Assembly: GCA_021396245.1 (NCBI GenBank)
Contig: WNYE01000071.1
Coordinates: 149,306-213,305 of the forward strand
Source of the DNA: Sporothrix humicola
Taxonomy: Eukaryota; Ascomycota; Sordariomycetes; Ophiostomatales; Ophiostomataceae
Direction: 5' to 3'
DNA length: 64,000 nt
The notes below the pieces were generated by a model. It did no database searches. It was not told the DNA's origin and was given only the letters and a program-made list of their open reading frames with translations. Positions 35,450 to 48,665 of this stretch are shown piece by piece (position 1 is the stretch's first letter; each line of letters starts with the position of its first letter). The translations under genes were made by a program, and so were the position numbers.

Positions 35450-38400
35450 ATGGCCGAACCGCGGATCAAGAAGGAGAGTTCTCCCGGAGCAGAAGCACGG
35501 AGCGAGGATCTGCTCCAGTACGGAGACAGCCTCCAACCAGGTGCCGCCGAGGCCGATGAAAGGTCAGCAAGCTCTTTTGACCCTACATAGTACTACGGTA
35601 GGCACATCTTGTACTAACAGTCATATTGGTTCCGCCTCAATAGATACCCGAACCGGCCACACAATCACTCCACCACTCTTCTCTTCTCAGAGCTCTTTCG
35701 TGGCCTTTTCAACCCATTAAGTGAGGTCAAAGCGCAGCCTGCTGCCCGTGGGCCTTCACGATTGAAGACCGGGTTTGGGCCTGGATCTTCACGTTTGTCA
35801 CCTCACGAACAGCGGCGGGCCATCATCCAGCGATTCATATCACGCTGGCGGACTGAGGTGGGAAATGACTTCTATCCTGCATTGCGTCTTATTCTCCCGG
35901 AGAAGGACCGTGATCGAAGTGTGTACGGCCTGAAGGAGAACGCCATTGGCAAACTCTTGGTGAAGCTTATGAAAATCGACAAAAATTCCGAGGATGGGTT
36001 CAACTTGATTCACTGGAAACTGCCCGGACACAATGTGGCTAGCCGCATGGCTGGCGACTTTGCCGGTCGCTGCCACGAAGTTCTTGCTAAGCGGCCACTC
36101 CGGACAGAAGTGGGAGATTTGCGCATCGGCCAGGTGAATGCACTGTTGGACAAGTTGGCCGGGGCCAGCGGCGAGTCTGAACAGCTGCCAATCTTTGAGA
36201 CTTTCTACGAACATATGAACCCCGAAGAGATGACTTGGCTCATCCGCATCATCCTCAAACAGATGAAAGTCGGTGCCAGCGAAAGAACAATGCTCAATCT
36301 GTGGCACCCTGACGGAGAGGCCCTGTTCAATGTGTCCTCGAGCTTGCGCCGAGTTTGTTGGGAGTTATACGATCCCCAGATCCGTCTGGAGCAGGATGAC
36401 ACGGGCGTTTCGCTCATGCAGTGCTTCCAGCCACAGCTGGCCCAGTTCCAAATCTCTACCTCCTTCCAAAAGATGGTAGAGAAGTTGGGGCCTACTGAAG
36501 ATGACAAAGAATTTTGGATCGAAGAGAAACTTGACGGAGAGCGCATGCAGATGCACATGGCTGAGGACAGCAGCGTCCCCGGGGGCTGGCGCTTCTGCTT
36601 TTGGTCGCGAAAGGCAAAAGACTATACGGAGCTCTACGGCGACGGTTTGAGCAATGATAAATCCGCTCTCACGCAACACCTAAAGGGCGCTTTTGCAGAC
36701 GGCGTGCGGAACCTCGTTCTTGACGGTGAGATGATCACCTGGGATCCCAAAATTGACAAGATTGTTGCCTTTGGCACGCTGAAAACAGCAGCCATCGGGG
36801 CCCAAAACAACCCACACGATACTACGGCACCTCGTCCGCTTTTCCGCGTCTTTGATATTCTCTATCTCAACGACCAACCATTAACACGGTACACACTCTA
36901 TGATCGGCACCGGGCCCTGGAACGAGCTGTTGTAGGCGTGCCCCGAAGACTCGAGGTCCATCCATATGAAAAAGCCACATCTCCGGATGTGATAGAGCCG
37001 ATGTTGAGGCAAATTGTTGCTGACTCTTCTGAGGGTCTAGTTTTGAAAAACCCTCGCTCGATGTATCGGTTGAACAGCCGCAATGACGACTGGATCAAGG
37101 TTAAACCTGAATACATGACTGAGTTTGGCGAGTCACTGGATTGCGTCATTGTCGGTGGCTATTTTGGGTCTGGTCATCGGGGCGGCACTCTTTCCAGTTT
37201 CTTGTGCGGTCTCCGTGTTGGCCAGAACCACATTGATTCTGGTGCCAATGCCGAAAAATGTCTTAGCTTTTTCAAGGTCGGCGGAGGATTCAAGACTGAG
37301 GACTATGCCGAGATTCGACACCTCACCGAAGGCAAATGGTCGGACTGGGATAGCTCAAACCCCCCCTCTGAATACATTGAGCTCGCTGGTGGGGAGCGGG
37401 CCCAGCTTGAAAAACCAGATGTTTGGATCAGACCAAAAGACTCGATTGTTGTGTCGGTCAAGGCTGCCAGTGTATCGCCGTCCGATTCGTTCGCAGTTAG
37501 GGAGACGCTACGATTCCCACGCTTTCGCCGGTTGCGTCTTGATCGAACCTGGGATACCGCACTCGACACCGAACAGTTTCAGGCCCTCCGCGATCGTATC
37601 AATGAGGAGGCCAAGGAGCGGAAGGAGATGCAAATCGAGGATAGACGCCAACGGCGACCAACAAAGAAGGCCAAGCTAGGCCTGGTCATTGCTGGCCAGG
37701 GTCGCGGTGGTAAAAGCGATACAGGTAACACTGCCACGTATAAGTCGACAGCTCTCCCCGGAGCACAGCCCTCAAACGAGATCTTTTCAGGTCTTACATT
37801 CTGCGTTTTATCCGAAGCCACGAAGCCAACAAAGAGAAGCCGGGGGGAAGTTGAAGCTCTCATCAGAACGCACGGTGGGCAAATCTCACAACGGCCGGAG
37901 AGCACAGATGGGACGAATATAACGAGGATCATTGCCGACAAGAAGGTCATCAAAGTGGCATCCCTGATTAAGGCTAGTCAAGTCGATATTGTTCGGCCGG
38001 CGTGGCTTCTGGATTGCTTGTCCCAAACCGGTGGTGAATTTCTCCTGCCCTACGAAACACAACATCTTCTACATGCTACAGAAGAAACAGAGGCCATGGC
38101 TGCTACCGCCACAGATGAATTTGGCGACAGTTTCGCCCGGGACGTAACCGTCACTGAGCTGCAAGGCATATTTGGGCAAATGCAACCAGGGGAAGGGAAA
38201 TCTCCTGTCAGCAGTCCTTTTGACAAAAACGAGTTTCTTGACCAGTTGGAGGAGCATGGCCATGACCTAGGGTCGCCAAGAAGCCTTCTTTTTCGGCGGT
38301 GCCACGTGCGCATCGCATCTGTAAGCACAACGCCGTCAACCTTCCTTACACGACTGAAAGCCCGTATTCGATTTGGCGGCGGTATCGTGGATGATAATGG

Positions 38401-38605
38401 GGAGGCGGCAACGCACGTTGTCATCGTTGCCACCACGACTGTTGAGAGTGCCGGGGACCAGGACGAAGATAGAAGCTTTGTGGCAGAAATCCGGCAGCAA
38501 TTAAGTGCCCGGAAGAGGCAACCACGGGTCGTCAGCACTGAATGGGTTGATGACTCGTGGAAAGAAGGCACGCTGCTCGATGAAGAGAAGTATGCACCTG
38601 CATGA
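35450..38605 (+). CDS. LIG4: DNA ligase IV, ATP-dependent
   Basis: Spliced as join(35450..35562, 35644..38605), 1024 residues, starting MAEPRIKKESSP. The intron has a TACTAAC-type branch site and joins DE to RYPNRP in phase. An N-terminal DNA-binding domain (FSELFRGLFNPL onward) precedes the nucleotidyltransferase core with the active-site motif EEKLDGERMQ; Lys 333 is expected to carry AMP. Further ligase motifs are FWSRKAKDYTELYGDG, LVLDGEMITWD and SEGLVLKNP. Two BRCT domains lie at the end, the first from about residue 740 (FSGLTFCVLSEA) and the second finishing at STEWVDDSWKEGTLLDEEKY. The region between BRCT domains is where family members bind the XRCC4/Lif1 partner. It seals breaks in non-homologous end joining. 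The gene ends 165 bases from the convergent FUR1. Confidence 0.96.
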
Positions 38606-38770
38606 GCTGAGATAGGCTGGAATTTCATGGAAGTAAGTGAGCTTCTTGTATTGGAGCTTGGTTGTGATGGAAATGAAGAAGGGTTGATAATAAGCCAGCG
38701 AAAGTATCGACCGTCGAAAACAAGAGAAAAACAATGCAATGTGATTTGGTACGCTCGTCGCCCAAGTAAA

Positions 38771-39510
38771 TTATTTGCCAATGGTCAAAAACAACCGGTC
38801 ACCAATATCGCCAAGCCCAGGCCGCAACATGCCCTTGTCAGTGAGCTCGTTGTCAACGCCAGCACACCAAATCTGAACGCCTTCGGGCCATTCGCTCGCA
38901 GCCTTCTGTGCGCCCGGGAGTGCCGCGATAACGGAGAGGACAACGATGCGCTCGACACCCCACTCGCGAAGCGTCTGGATGGCTGCCGCACAAGTTCCAC
39001 CGGTAGCAATGACAGGATCAAGAATGATTGCCAATTTTCCGGGGCCCTGGCCAGCAGACTTCCCAATGTGGTTCGGCAGGTTGTTGTAGTACTCGACGGG
39101 CTCGAGCGTGCTGGGTTCACGGTAGAGACCTAGGTGGTGAACCGGGACAGGTTCGGGCAACAACATCTGCAGCGCATCAACCATGCCAAGGCCGGACCGC
39201 AAGATGGGCACAAGACAAATATTCTGTGGTGCAATCTGCGTCGTTGTGTACTCGAAGCCAAGAGTAGTCACGTCCTGTGCGGGTGAGCAGTCAGCCGTAG
39301 GCGACATACACGAACCGGGTGCTGTCCTACCTTGGGTCCGTCGACGGCCTGAAGCGATGAAGCGAGGGCTTCAGAGGCGACGAGGAGAGAAATTTCATGA
39401 ACAAGAGCGCGCACCTCCTTGGCACTGGTGGCCTTGGACCGCAGCAAACTCAGCTTCGCCAAAAGACAAGGGTGCGCCGAGACATGTACATTGGTGGGGA
39501 GGGATGCCAT
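38771..39510 (-). CDS. FUR1: Uracil phosphoribosyltransferase
   Basis: Spliced as complement(38771..39274, 39331..39510), 227 residues, starting MASLPTNVHVSAHPCLLAKL. Donor GTAGGA and acceptor CACAG join DGPK to DVTTLGFEY in phase. The PRPP-binding loop is visible as LDPVIATGGTCAAAIQTL, with VPILRSGLGMVDALQ upstream, and the uracil-binding C-terminus reads GDIGDRLFLT. It converts uracil and PRPP to UMP in pyrimidine salvage and is the enzyme that makes fungi sensitive to 5-fluorouracil. The length agrees with the family. Confidence 0.96.
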
Positions 39511-40710
39511 GTTCGATACGTCGTGGTGTATTCAAAGCTGTGGGAGAGTGAGCAAGTATGAAGTACGATATGTTATGTAAATAGCTGTGTGTTGTCTACT
39601 CCGTCAAAACGCAAAGAATGCAATGTCATCGGAGGAAGGGGACTCTTAAGTAAGATAAGGGGAAGGAGCAACCGTGGCGGCAAGGGGTTCGTCTGCCAAT
39701 CTAGTGTGCTACGAGTCTTGTGTACTTGCAAAGTACAGAGTACGAAGTAATTGCATCTGACAAGGAAATCAACCAACATTCTCCAGACCGACCGCGGAGA
39801 CAAAGCTGCATTCCCCAACTGTAATGCACGCTGCGACCAATCTGTTTGGCTACGGTCATGGTCATCAGACCAGAAGAAGTGGGCGCTGTCCCAAATACAG
39901 GCAAATGCAGACTGCCCTGGCTAAGTTTAGGTGGCCGTTGATGAAAGACATAAGGGGACGAAAGGGCACGAGGGGCGGCCAGGTGCGGTGCTGTGCGGCT
40001 CACCGATAAGAGCTACAGGTGAGATACGGCTTTGTGGTAATAAAGGAGAGTGAGATAGGACTTCGTACTGCCATTTTGTGATAACACTGTGGGGAAGCAA
40101 CGCACTAACGCTCTCCTTCCGCATGTACATCCCCAACCAGGGATAGCCTGTTAGGCCCGCTACAGCTAACGGATAACGACACAGTCTCGGCGCTAGGCCA
40201 AATGCACACTCCCCACGGTCGTTTTCCTTCACAGTCGCACAACCGATCAATCCGCTCGCTATGTGCACGGGTGGATACCGTGCGCAAGGCACTTACAGTA
40301 CTCCGTCCTACCAAACACAATAAAACCTGATACTACCCTTTGCTCGACTCGCACCTTGAGCAGCTCTAGCCAACAATGAAGCTAACAGAACTTGTTGTGA
40401 CAAGAAAAAAGAGGGATGCCAGTCACTTTAAATAGCCTCGAGGTGCTATGATAGTTTGCTTCCTCTCATATTTTATATATATGAGAATGACGTACAACAT
40501 AAAGCAATTGTTTTTTTTTGTCTAACCGAAAAAAATATCGAAGCCCCCATAAAGATCAAATAATCAAATACTCTACCGTACCACACGACAATCAGCAACA
40601 TCATTAATTTCTAAGTCTCCCCTTCCCAACAACCCAATAAGCACAAAAATCAAACAAAAGTCAAGCACGGTCAAGGAAAAGAGACGGGCAGACATCATAA
40701 TAGAGACCGC
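39511..40710. other. Intergenic between FUR1 and GDH2
   Basis: About 1.2 kb: the FUR1 promoter side, then the GDH2 3' side, which is AT-leaning with a TATATATA stretch near 40475-40482. A TACTCCGT motif lies near 40300. No gene is seen. Confidence 0.55.
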
Positions 40711-43700
40711 CTACTTGGGAATCTGCGCCACTCTCTTCGACATGCTGCAAAAAATTGTCAGTTAGCTACTGAGGTCAAAGGCGAAACCTGTGGGGGGCAG
40801 TATGACTTACAAGTCGAAAAAGGCAAATTGGCTTGGCGATGAACCAAACTCGTAAACAAAGCGACTTGCCAAAAAGCTACCGAAGATAGCTCTCAGGTAA
40901 GCATCGGGAACGCGCTGGATGATCGTGTCCAGTCCGATCTGGCCGAGGAGGAGCTTAGGGAGGGCATCACTGAGAACATGGCGGCGGATCTTCTCATCCT
41001 CCCACAAGTCAGACTTTTGAAGCTCCTCGTCCAAGGTTGTGATTGCGACCGAGAGCTTGTCTGACAAGACCGAGCGAGAAACGCCGGTCTCTTCATGCTC
41101 CCGCCAGATTGCTTCAAATTCAAGCCGAGCATTCTCGCGAATCTTGTTCTGCACCTCCTTAACATAGGCCTTGTAGAACTCTGGCGCGACGCCCTTGTCA
41201 TTATGGCACATGTGCTGGCGGAAGCCATCGTCGTCGAATGACAAGGAGGCCAGTACTTCGAGCGAAGAAGATGTCACACCGCCTTTGTTTGCCGACGCGT
41301 CCTTGATCAAAATACACCCAGCCGACTCGAGACGGCTCTTGGCATCCTGTGTGATGAACAAGTTCGCACCCTCGACAATGTATGGGATGATTGACCTGCC
41401 CTCCTTGATGATCTTGTTCACTGAAACAAGGTCAATGGATTCCGGCCGGCCACCACAAGGAACAAACATATCGGTCATGCCTGTGTCGCGAAGATGGTAG
41501 GTGTTGCGGAATGCCGTACCATTTGCAACAACTTCGCCCGTGGGGAGAGTGACGTTCGTGTCGTCACACAAAACACGATAACCATCGCTCGAGAGCTTAG
41601 ATAGGTCAAACTGCGAGACCATGACACGATTCTTGGCCAGCCGAATGAGCTCACCCTTGTCAATTCCATTGGGATCCACGAGGACACCAGAACCGTCGAT
41701 AACGGAAGTGTACTTTTCGTTGCTGAGGAGGATCTCGTTGCTTCCTAGATCGCCATCTGGGCCTCCAGTCTGCATCTTCTGGACATTGGAAGGCTCAAGC
41801 TTGAGCTTCCGATAGATGCCCTGGACATATTCTCGGACAGAGAGCGTGGTCATCCCGTACTCATCATGGGGAATGCCACCGAGTGTAGGCGATTTTCCAG
41901 TGAAAAACGACTTCCAGAAAGGAGCCCCGCGATCAAATGCATGCTTGGTTGCCCAATCCACAAGGTCTGCCGTGTTTTCGTCCGGGCCCATAAAAAGAAT
42001 CTCTTCTTTGCCGTACAGGTCAACAATAGGGTTTTTGATGCCAGGTGTCTCGGCTGGAAGCAGGAGATCCAAAATGCTGTCGATATACTTTTCGAACGCT
42101 TCACGGGCCTTGTCTTGCTGCTTGGGATCGAGAAGAATAACACCTTTCGAGCCACCCTCGGGAATGTCCTTGTTCTTGCGCTGTTGGGTGCTTGCGAGGC
42201 CGTAGTTCTCGTCGAACAGATTGCGGGCATTGATGCCGTAAGCCTCTTTGCTCCGAGACTTGACAATTCGAATACCACCCCGAGCAATGTCGCGGAAACG
42301 GAGGTGAAAGCCACGCGACTCAGAACTGATAACAAGGAACATTCCGTAGAGGCGGCGAGGGTACTCAAACTCGGGAAGGAAGGACGGGTCCAGGCGGAAA
42401 CTCAGTGCAACCTTCGTCGGCGTGAAGTAGTTTGTCTTCAAGACGGCATTGTTGAACACACGGAAAGCCGTCATGACCATCTCTTCGTGCTCGTTCGACA
42501 CCTCTTTGGTGATCTTTGCTCTCAGGCCCTCATCCGAAAGTACCTCGACGGTAGGCGTCGGAGCAATGGCGCGGCGCTCAAAGCCTGGGCCGACAGCCAG
42601 ATGGACATTGGCGAAGGAAGCATAAAGAGCGCGGACGAGGGTCGGGTATGACGAAACGATCTCCAGAATGTAGTCCGGCGTGAATGTCTCTGTCCTGAGA
42701 CGTCTCTTCAGCTTTGAAAGCAAGAGCATGTGGGCATTGTTCTTCTCGTCAAGGGCATCCGAAAGCGAAGCATATTCGGAGCCAAGGCGGTTGAGGAAGT
42801 GTTGGACAAATACCCAAACGCAGTGGCCATAGATGGCCTCTTGCAAGCTCAGCTCACCAGAGGCGAAAAGGTTGTGCAGCTTGTTGTAGGGAACACAATA
42901 CAAGAGCGAGATTTCCTTGGTGATCTGGTGGATGGATTGGTCAAGAGGAGGGAACTCCCTGTCAAGGTTCGTGGCTGGGCGAAGGTAAATACTCATAACA
43001 GTGATACCGTTTGAGAACTGCTCGACGTACTTGCGCGAACTAGTGACACCGTAGTAGTGATAAAGGTCACTGAGTGCGCTGAACATGCCACGGGCCGTAC
43101 GTGAGCGGAAAGCCACAACCAGGCGTTTTTCCTGCGAGTCCTCAATATCAAAGACCTCAATGACAGGGCCTGTCCGACTGACTGCGAGCTCGATGATCTC
43201 CTGATAGATTTGCTTCGTGTTCTTCGTTGCCTTCGCGAGGAACATGCGGTCGCTGATGATCTCCAGGCGAGACTCTGTCGGTTCGGCGGCGGGGTCGACA
43301 AACTGACACTGGTACACGAAATAGCATCGGAGGGATGCTCTCGGCGTGGATGCGTCACCCAGTACACCGGGGGACCGGAAAGTCTCGACACGGAATCGCT
43401 TGGACAGATCCGAGCCATCCAAATATTTGGACTCCAGTCTGGTCTCGTAGCGAGGACCGCCAATGGCACTCTTTCCGGGCTCGCTGGTGTCAATGTAGAT
43501 AGCGTGGTCGTATGCTTCCATATCAAGGCGGATTTCCTCACGCTTGTCCTCACGCGAGTTGGCGGCAACACGAGCTGCGTAGAGCGACGTAATATGGTTG
43601 GCAATGACATCCACGCGTTCGAGCTGGAAATAAACGTCGTCAATGCCGAGCTCGTTGTAGAACCATGTGATCTGCTTGTCGACGAGCGATTCAGGAAGCC

Positions 43701-44012
43701 ATCCCGCATTGCTGATCATGTCTCTCACTAGTTCGAGTACGACGTCAGCAAACCTGGCCAGAGGGAAGAAACGGGAGAAGAGGGGGGGCTACATGGGAAC
43801 TGACCTTCTTTCATTTGCTGTGACCTCCCCTTGAACTCCGGGGCCACGTATCCAACCGTAGCAGATCTCAGAATGCGATGGCCATTTCCACTCGCTCTGG
43901 ACAAAGAATAGCTGATGTGGCTGGGCTGGGGAGAGGGGTGGCGATCAGCCTCCTCTCTGACTTTGCCCACAAGCTTATTAGCTGGAGGCGGCGTGGAATC
44001 TGCTGAAGACAT
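40711..44012 (-). CDS. GDH2: NAD-specific glutamate dehydrogenase, large form
   Basis: Spliced as complement(40711..40744, 40811..43727, 43805..44012), 1052 residues from MSSADSTPPPANK; an in-frame upstream ATG at 44108 would add 32 residues. Exon 1 carries the conserved GNGHRILRSATVGYVAPEF. The junction MKE|VRDM is in phase, and the 34-base last exon supplies MSKRVAQIPK after FFDF. The long N-terminal regulatory part (WFYNELGIDDVYF) precedes the catalytic half with FRDIARGGIR, PEGGSKGVIL, MGPDENT, VPCGGRPESI and ANKGGVTSSSLEVLA. The enzyme oxidises glutamate to 2-oxoglutarate and ammonium with NAD, feeding amino acids into carbon metabolism. The length agrees with the fungal large GDH class. 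The start choice is the main uncertainty. Confidence 0.95.
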
Positions 44013-47000
44013 TTCTTCTCGGTCTGGTGTGAAGGAATCCACGTAGTCTGGAAATCTTGTCGGCAAGTCAGTGGTGTTCAGAGTAAGCATTATAGCGTTT
44101 CCTGCCATTATGGGCTGAGAGAGGAGCAAGTCAAAATAAGGAGTAAAGAAGTGCAGGAAGGATGTTTTGTAGTGCTTCGGAATAGGCAGGGCTTCGCAAG
44201 TGTTCCTGACCAGAACATTCGACTTGGAGAGATTATGGGAATGACCAAGGTGAAGCAAGGCCAAATTTATAAAACTTGGAGCCAGTGCTAGATGATGGCC
44301 ATTCCACCGCTCTCGTTTCTTCTGACAACACACCGCTGGGAGGCAGAGTGCCAGAACAGCCACAATAACCTGCTTCCTTGTTCGTCGCGCAAAGAGTCTG
44401 AGACGAAGAGTAGCGGTCGCCACCAGCGGAACGATCTCATCATTATTCGTGTGACTCAAAGAAGAGCAGCTCCGAGATAGCTTCCGCGCTTGCGGTCGGA
44501 ATTTAGAAAGGAATCTCCAAGAGGCAGAAAGCGTGCGTTGCACGGCCTCCGCCCCTTGTTTTCACTCCTGGCAATCCCTTGCCTTCCCGTCCATGAGTAC
44601 AGATGTTATCTCTCGCGCCAGTCATATTCCAGAGGATAAACAGCTCACCGCTCCAGGTTCACATGTGCTTGATAAGGGCCGGGCAGTGTAGGGAGGTTGA
44701 AACAGAGGCGTATGGTAAAATGTACGTACCCTTGATTTTTATCTCAGTTACGATATTCCCAAGGTCGTCTTTGACAAAGAACTAACAACCGGACTCAGCG
44801 GCAGAGATAGCCCGGTCGTACAGATGATAGTGATTCGTTTGGTGGCGCAATGCCGTCCTCGGTGCAGGATCAGGATGCTGAAATGTTCAAATCTGGACCG
44901 AGAAAGAGCCTATTTCCAAAGAGAAGCCAAAAGGTCAGAAGGCCGGCAACTTATAGTATGTAAGATAGTTGTAGCAATGGTTTGTGGTAGGAAAAAGCCA
45001 CTGTCAGTATTTGACATCGGCGCTGTGGTCTCTTCCAGAGCAGTTTCTGCAACCAGGACATGGGCGGCGGCAATCCGCCGTATGTAAACCGGGACGAAGA
45101 AAGGGCTGTGCGAAGCTATGAGGGAGATAAGGATGGCAGCACGGGAAGCTGGACTTACTAGCAATGTGGAAAAGGCGGCTGGGGCACTGCATACACGAGA
45201 TAAGGGACGATGGTGAGCGTTGTAAATGTGAAGAAGAGTAACGGGGGACGTGGCGGTTTAAATCGGGGCTGGAGAGAAGGGACGTTGCTGATGAAGACAC
45301 AGCTGGCGGCTACAAGAAGATTTGACAGACACTCCTTTGTAGTCGTGCCGACTAGGCCGTAGCAAGGCGATTGGTATGATCCGGTGTAGGTAGAGCTAGG
45401 GATGTAGCGAAAAAGTGTCAATGGGGGAGGGTAGACGATGGGTAATCCAAAGTAGAAGGAGACAAGATGCTAAAACTAATGTTTACGTGACAGGAGTCTG
45501 CGGTGACGTCGCTTCTTATACTTTTACATGTTGCTCAACAAACAAAGTGGTCATCTACACCAAGAATAGAAGGAGCCGCCCTCGCGCAAACAGGAAATGG
45601 GCTGCGAGCTCCAAGTTTACACAGCTCGCCAAAGCATTGCTCCATCCGGTACCCAAGGGCGATTCGAGCGATTTAGTCACTGGATGGAGTAGTAGTCCTA
45701 AGCTCGTGTACTTCGGACCTGGTCTTGGTTGGGGCTTGTTTCTCCTTTTTTTCCTCATCTCTCTTTTTTACCCTTTTTGTGTCATATGTCCCCTGCGCCT
45801 GATCCTTTGTTTTTTGCTTGTAAATGCTTCGCCCGATTTTCTGGTCTTGTGCTTGGCTCTTTGCGGGTTTGTTTCCAGCTACACAGCACTCTCACCTTCC
45901 CCACCCTGTAGCCTTTGACCTCGCCGCTAAACTCCACAAGTATTCCGTGCCTTCCAGAACCTTTTTAAGTTGCCCCAGAGTTGTATGGGCTGAATTGCGA
46001 TGGACACGCAGACACGATAGATGCATGCCGCAATACACTCCCTATATCTGGCCAGCAAATAAAACATCGTATCGTAGCTGTTGCTGTCTTACTGTACTGT
46101 GTACGGAGGTAAAGTAAATATTAATTACAGGGTGTTACACGAAAGGTAAGAAGCGAAACTACAATCATTCTCACCATCCACCTTTTGCCCTATCCTTCAC
46201 TATCCTTTTATTTTGACACCCGAACACTCCTTAGAATAATAAAGAATATTGCAAAAAAATTACTATGTATTACAATCAAGTCTAAATACCTACACACCCT
46301 CCTTCTCTCCCACCCGGCCTGGTACCTGGCAGGATCGGCCAACGATCATGTCTCCAAAGCTCTAACCCAAAAAGGCATCCAGGTCCTCTTTTGAGATGGC
46401 CAATTCCAGACCAAAAGTGACTTGGGACTACCTCAAGGAGCTGAGTACGGTGAAGAGTGACCCTGGGGTGTCACACCTTCCGAGCATATCCGCACAGTGG
46501 GAATCCAGTCTCTCCACGGATGGCCCCACAACCAGTTCGAGTACACCGGCTATTCGAGGCTCTGTGGGCCAATTACTTAACATAATGGTAATACTGTAAT
46601 ACTAAGTAAGACTACGAATCTGATGTCGAACTGTAAATCCCAGCACCCGTTTGCAGGGCGTCTCTATCAGAACCGATACTTCATGGAAAGGGGTGAGAGT
46701 TTTTTGTTAACATCATGCATGTCGTAAGGCGCCCTCTTGACACTGTATGAATGAGCCATGAAAACTTTGCACGTCGATGATCAGATCGTCGGCTACAGAA
46801 CCATCAACAAAATCTTTCCGCCCTCGACAAGTGTATTACTGCATCGTAGCTTTCCCCGCTCGAGCCCGCCTCCCAACCCCACAGAATCAAAATAAAATAG
46901 GCCAGGCGGCCAGCATGTCCTAGGCACCATCATACGGTCACGATATTCCCGTCGCCGGCATCACCATGCCTCACCGTCCTTACGGGAAATTTGTTGGAGT

Positions 47001-47592
47001 CTTTGTTAGGGTACGAAATACTCCGTATTGCATGTTACCGCTTCTTCGTTGTCACCCATCACGTCTATGGTCTGGCCAACTGCCAGCGTGTGTCGTGAAT
47101 AGTGATAGCCAAGCTTACCTGGACGCCATGCCAATGGCGACATTGAAGCGGCGAGAAACACCGCAGGACACGCAAGGGAATGGAAGAAAACAAAATGCAT
47201 GAGCTCAACGCCTCGAACGGCGATTCGACAATTCAACATTGCAAAGTCCCGATGCACCCCTGCCAGTGTGCTCGTGATGTGTCAAAGTCTTTGTGCAAGT
47301 ACGTAAAAGGCCATTAAAAACGTAAAAATACGTAAAACGCCAAAACGGCCATGCACCGGTGGTCTGGCCCCAAGTCAGCCGGCTGACCCCAGCCCCGCGC
47401 TTGGCATCAAAACGGGAATGTCCTTGCATTTCCATTACCCCTTTGTTACGGAATGCTGCCGGGGCTGCCATTTCAGGTACCACGGGATAGACCGACTGGT
47501 GGCACGGCCTGCCTGTTTGGGGCCCCGTGATGCGAAGGCATTTTCAACGCCCTTCCCTTGCTATTCTTCTCTTTGATTGTTGCCGTGCGCAG

Positions 47593-47611
47593 TTTTTTTT
47601 TTTTTTTTTTT
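47593..47611. repeat. Poly(T) tract, 19 bases
   Basis: A homopolymer T run inside the long GDH2-BNA5 interval. Confidence 0.85.
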
Positions 47612-48136
47612 CTCTTTCAAAAAGTGTGGCCATTTCGTCCCCAATTCGCTTTCTCTGTATTTTGTTTTAATTGCAATGCACGGGAGAACTAAGTATTATG
47701 TTGCGCTTTACAAAAACGGGCAATGACAACGGTCGGCATTCACAGAAAAAGGGTCGATTATCTACTCCGCACACAGTAACAATCCAGAACAGAAAGTATG
47801 CTCGTACCTGGGTAGGTGCACCATGTACATGTCTCCCCCTACCGAACGTACCTGCGAATGGAGCGGCAGATGTGTTGAGTATTAAAATACGTTGATTTGT
47901 GTGGAATATGGCGTTTTCTTTTGTCATCGTGAAATCCGCGAGGCGGCATTGTCCAAGCATACCGCGGACTTCCATCACGAGGTCGGTGGGTAAATTGGGC
48001 CTTCTTTGAATGCCGACAAAAATAGCACTGGCCTGTGGGGCACAGTTCGCCCTAGCCCCGAGACAGGGAGGCGAGAAGAAAGAGAGACAGAATTTGCCAT
48101 CACAAGGGGTAGGGGAGGGACGCAACAACTCACGTC

Positions 48137-48147
48137 GTACGTCGTAC
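48137..48147. repeat. GTACGTCGTAC motif
   Basis: A family member preceded by an overlapping CGTCGTAC, giving a short tandem ACGTCGTACGTCGTAC. It lies about 520 bases upstream of BNA5. Confidence 0.7.
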
Positions 48148-48665
48148 AATGCTAGGAAAGGGTTGATGGGCTCAGAAAGGCAGAAGTGAAAAGAAAGAAG
48201 AAGAAAAGAAGGCAAAGAGAGAGAAAAATGGAATAAAAGAAGAGAAAATAACGGGAAAGAGAGGAGAGGGTGCGTTCAAAGTTGTGATTGGACTGGCTTA
48301 CAACTACTTCTTCAAATAGGGTCCAAGCGCTACTGACAGAATTATACTCGACATCCGTTCAATGCCAGGCAATGATTGCAAACGGCAACCCATATAACGA
48401 GAATACAAAATACTGCCGGAAGATGTGTAGGGTTTTGGTGGTATACTTTCATTTCACGAGGCGTTTCCGATTATTACGACACAGAACGGGTTGTGAGGAA
48501 GAGAATGCCTCGATCCAATGGTGGGGAAGCACGGGAGAAAGCAGTGGCCGAAATTGCCACTAATTCTGACCAACCTTCTTCCTCCACAGCCTTTTGCAAA
48601 AGTCTGTTCCAAGCCTGTATCTCTCACATCGACCCTTTACCAGTGTCTGTCTACCACTAGCCATC

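Larger units (their letters stand above)
44013..48665. other. Long intergenic region between GDH2 and BNA5
   Basis: About 4.6 kb upstream of both divergent genes with no supported coding region. Bases 44013-44108 may be coding if GDH2 starts upstream. Open frames near 45415-45918 are pyrimidine-tract translations without family resemblance. It holds a T19 run and scattered TACTCCGTA and GTACGTCGTAC motifs (47019, 48137). Confidence 0.5.

Noticed and set aside
45415..45918. 167-codon frame on the plus strand with hydrophobic stretches
   Set aside because: The hydrophobic parts come from CT-rich simple sequence, and there is no family resemblance.
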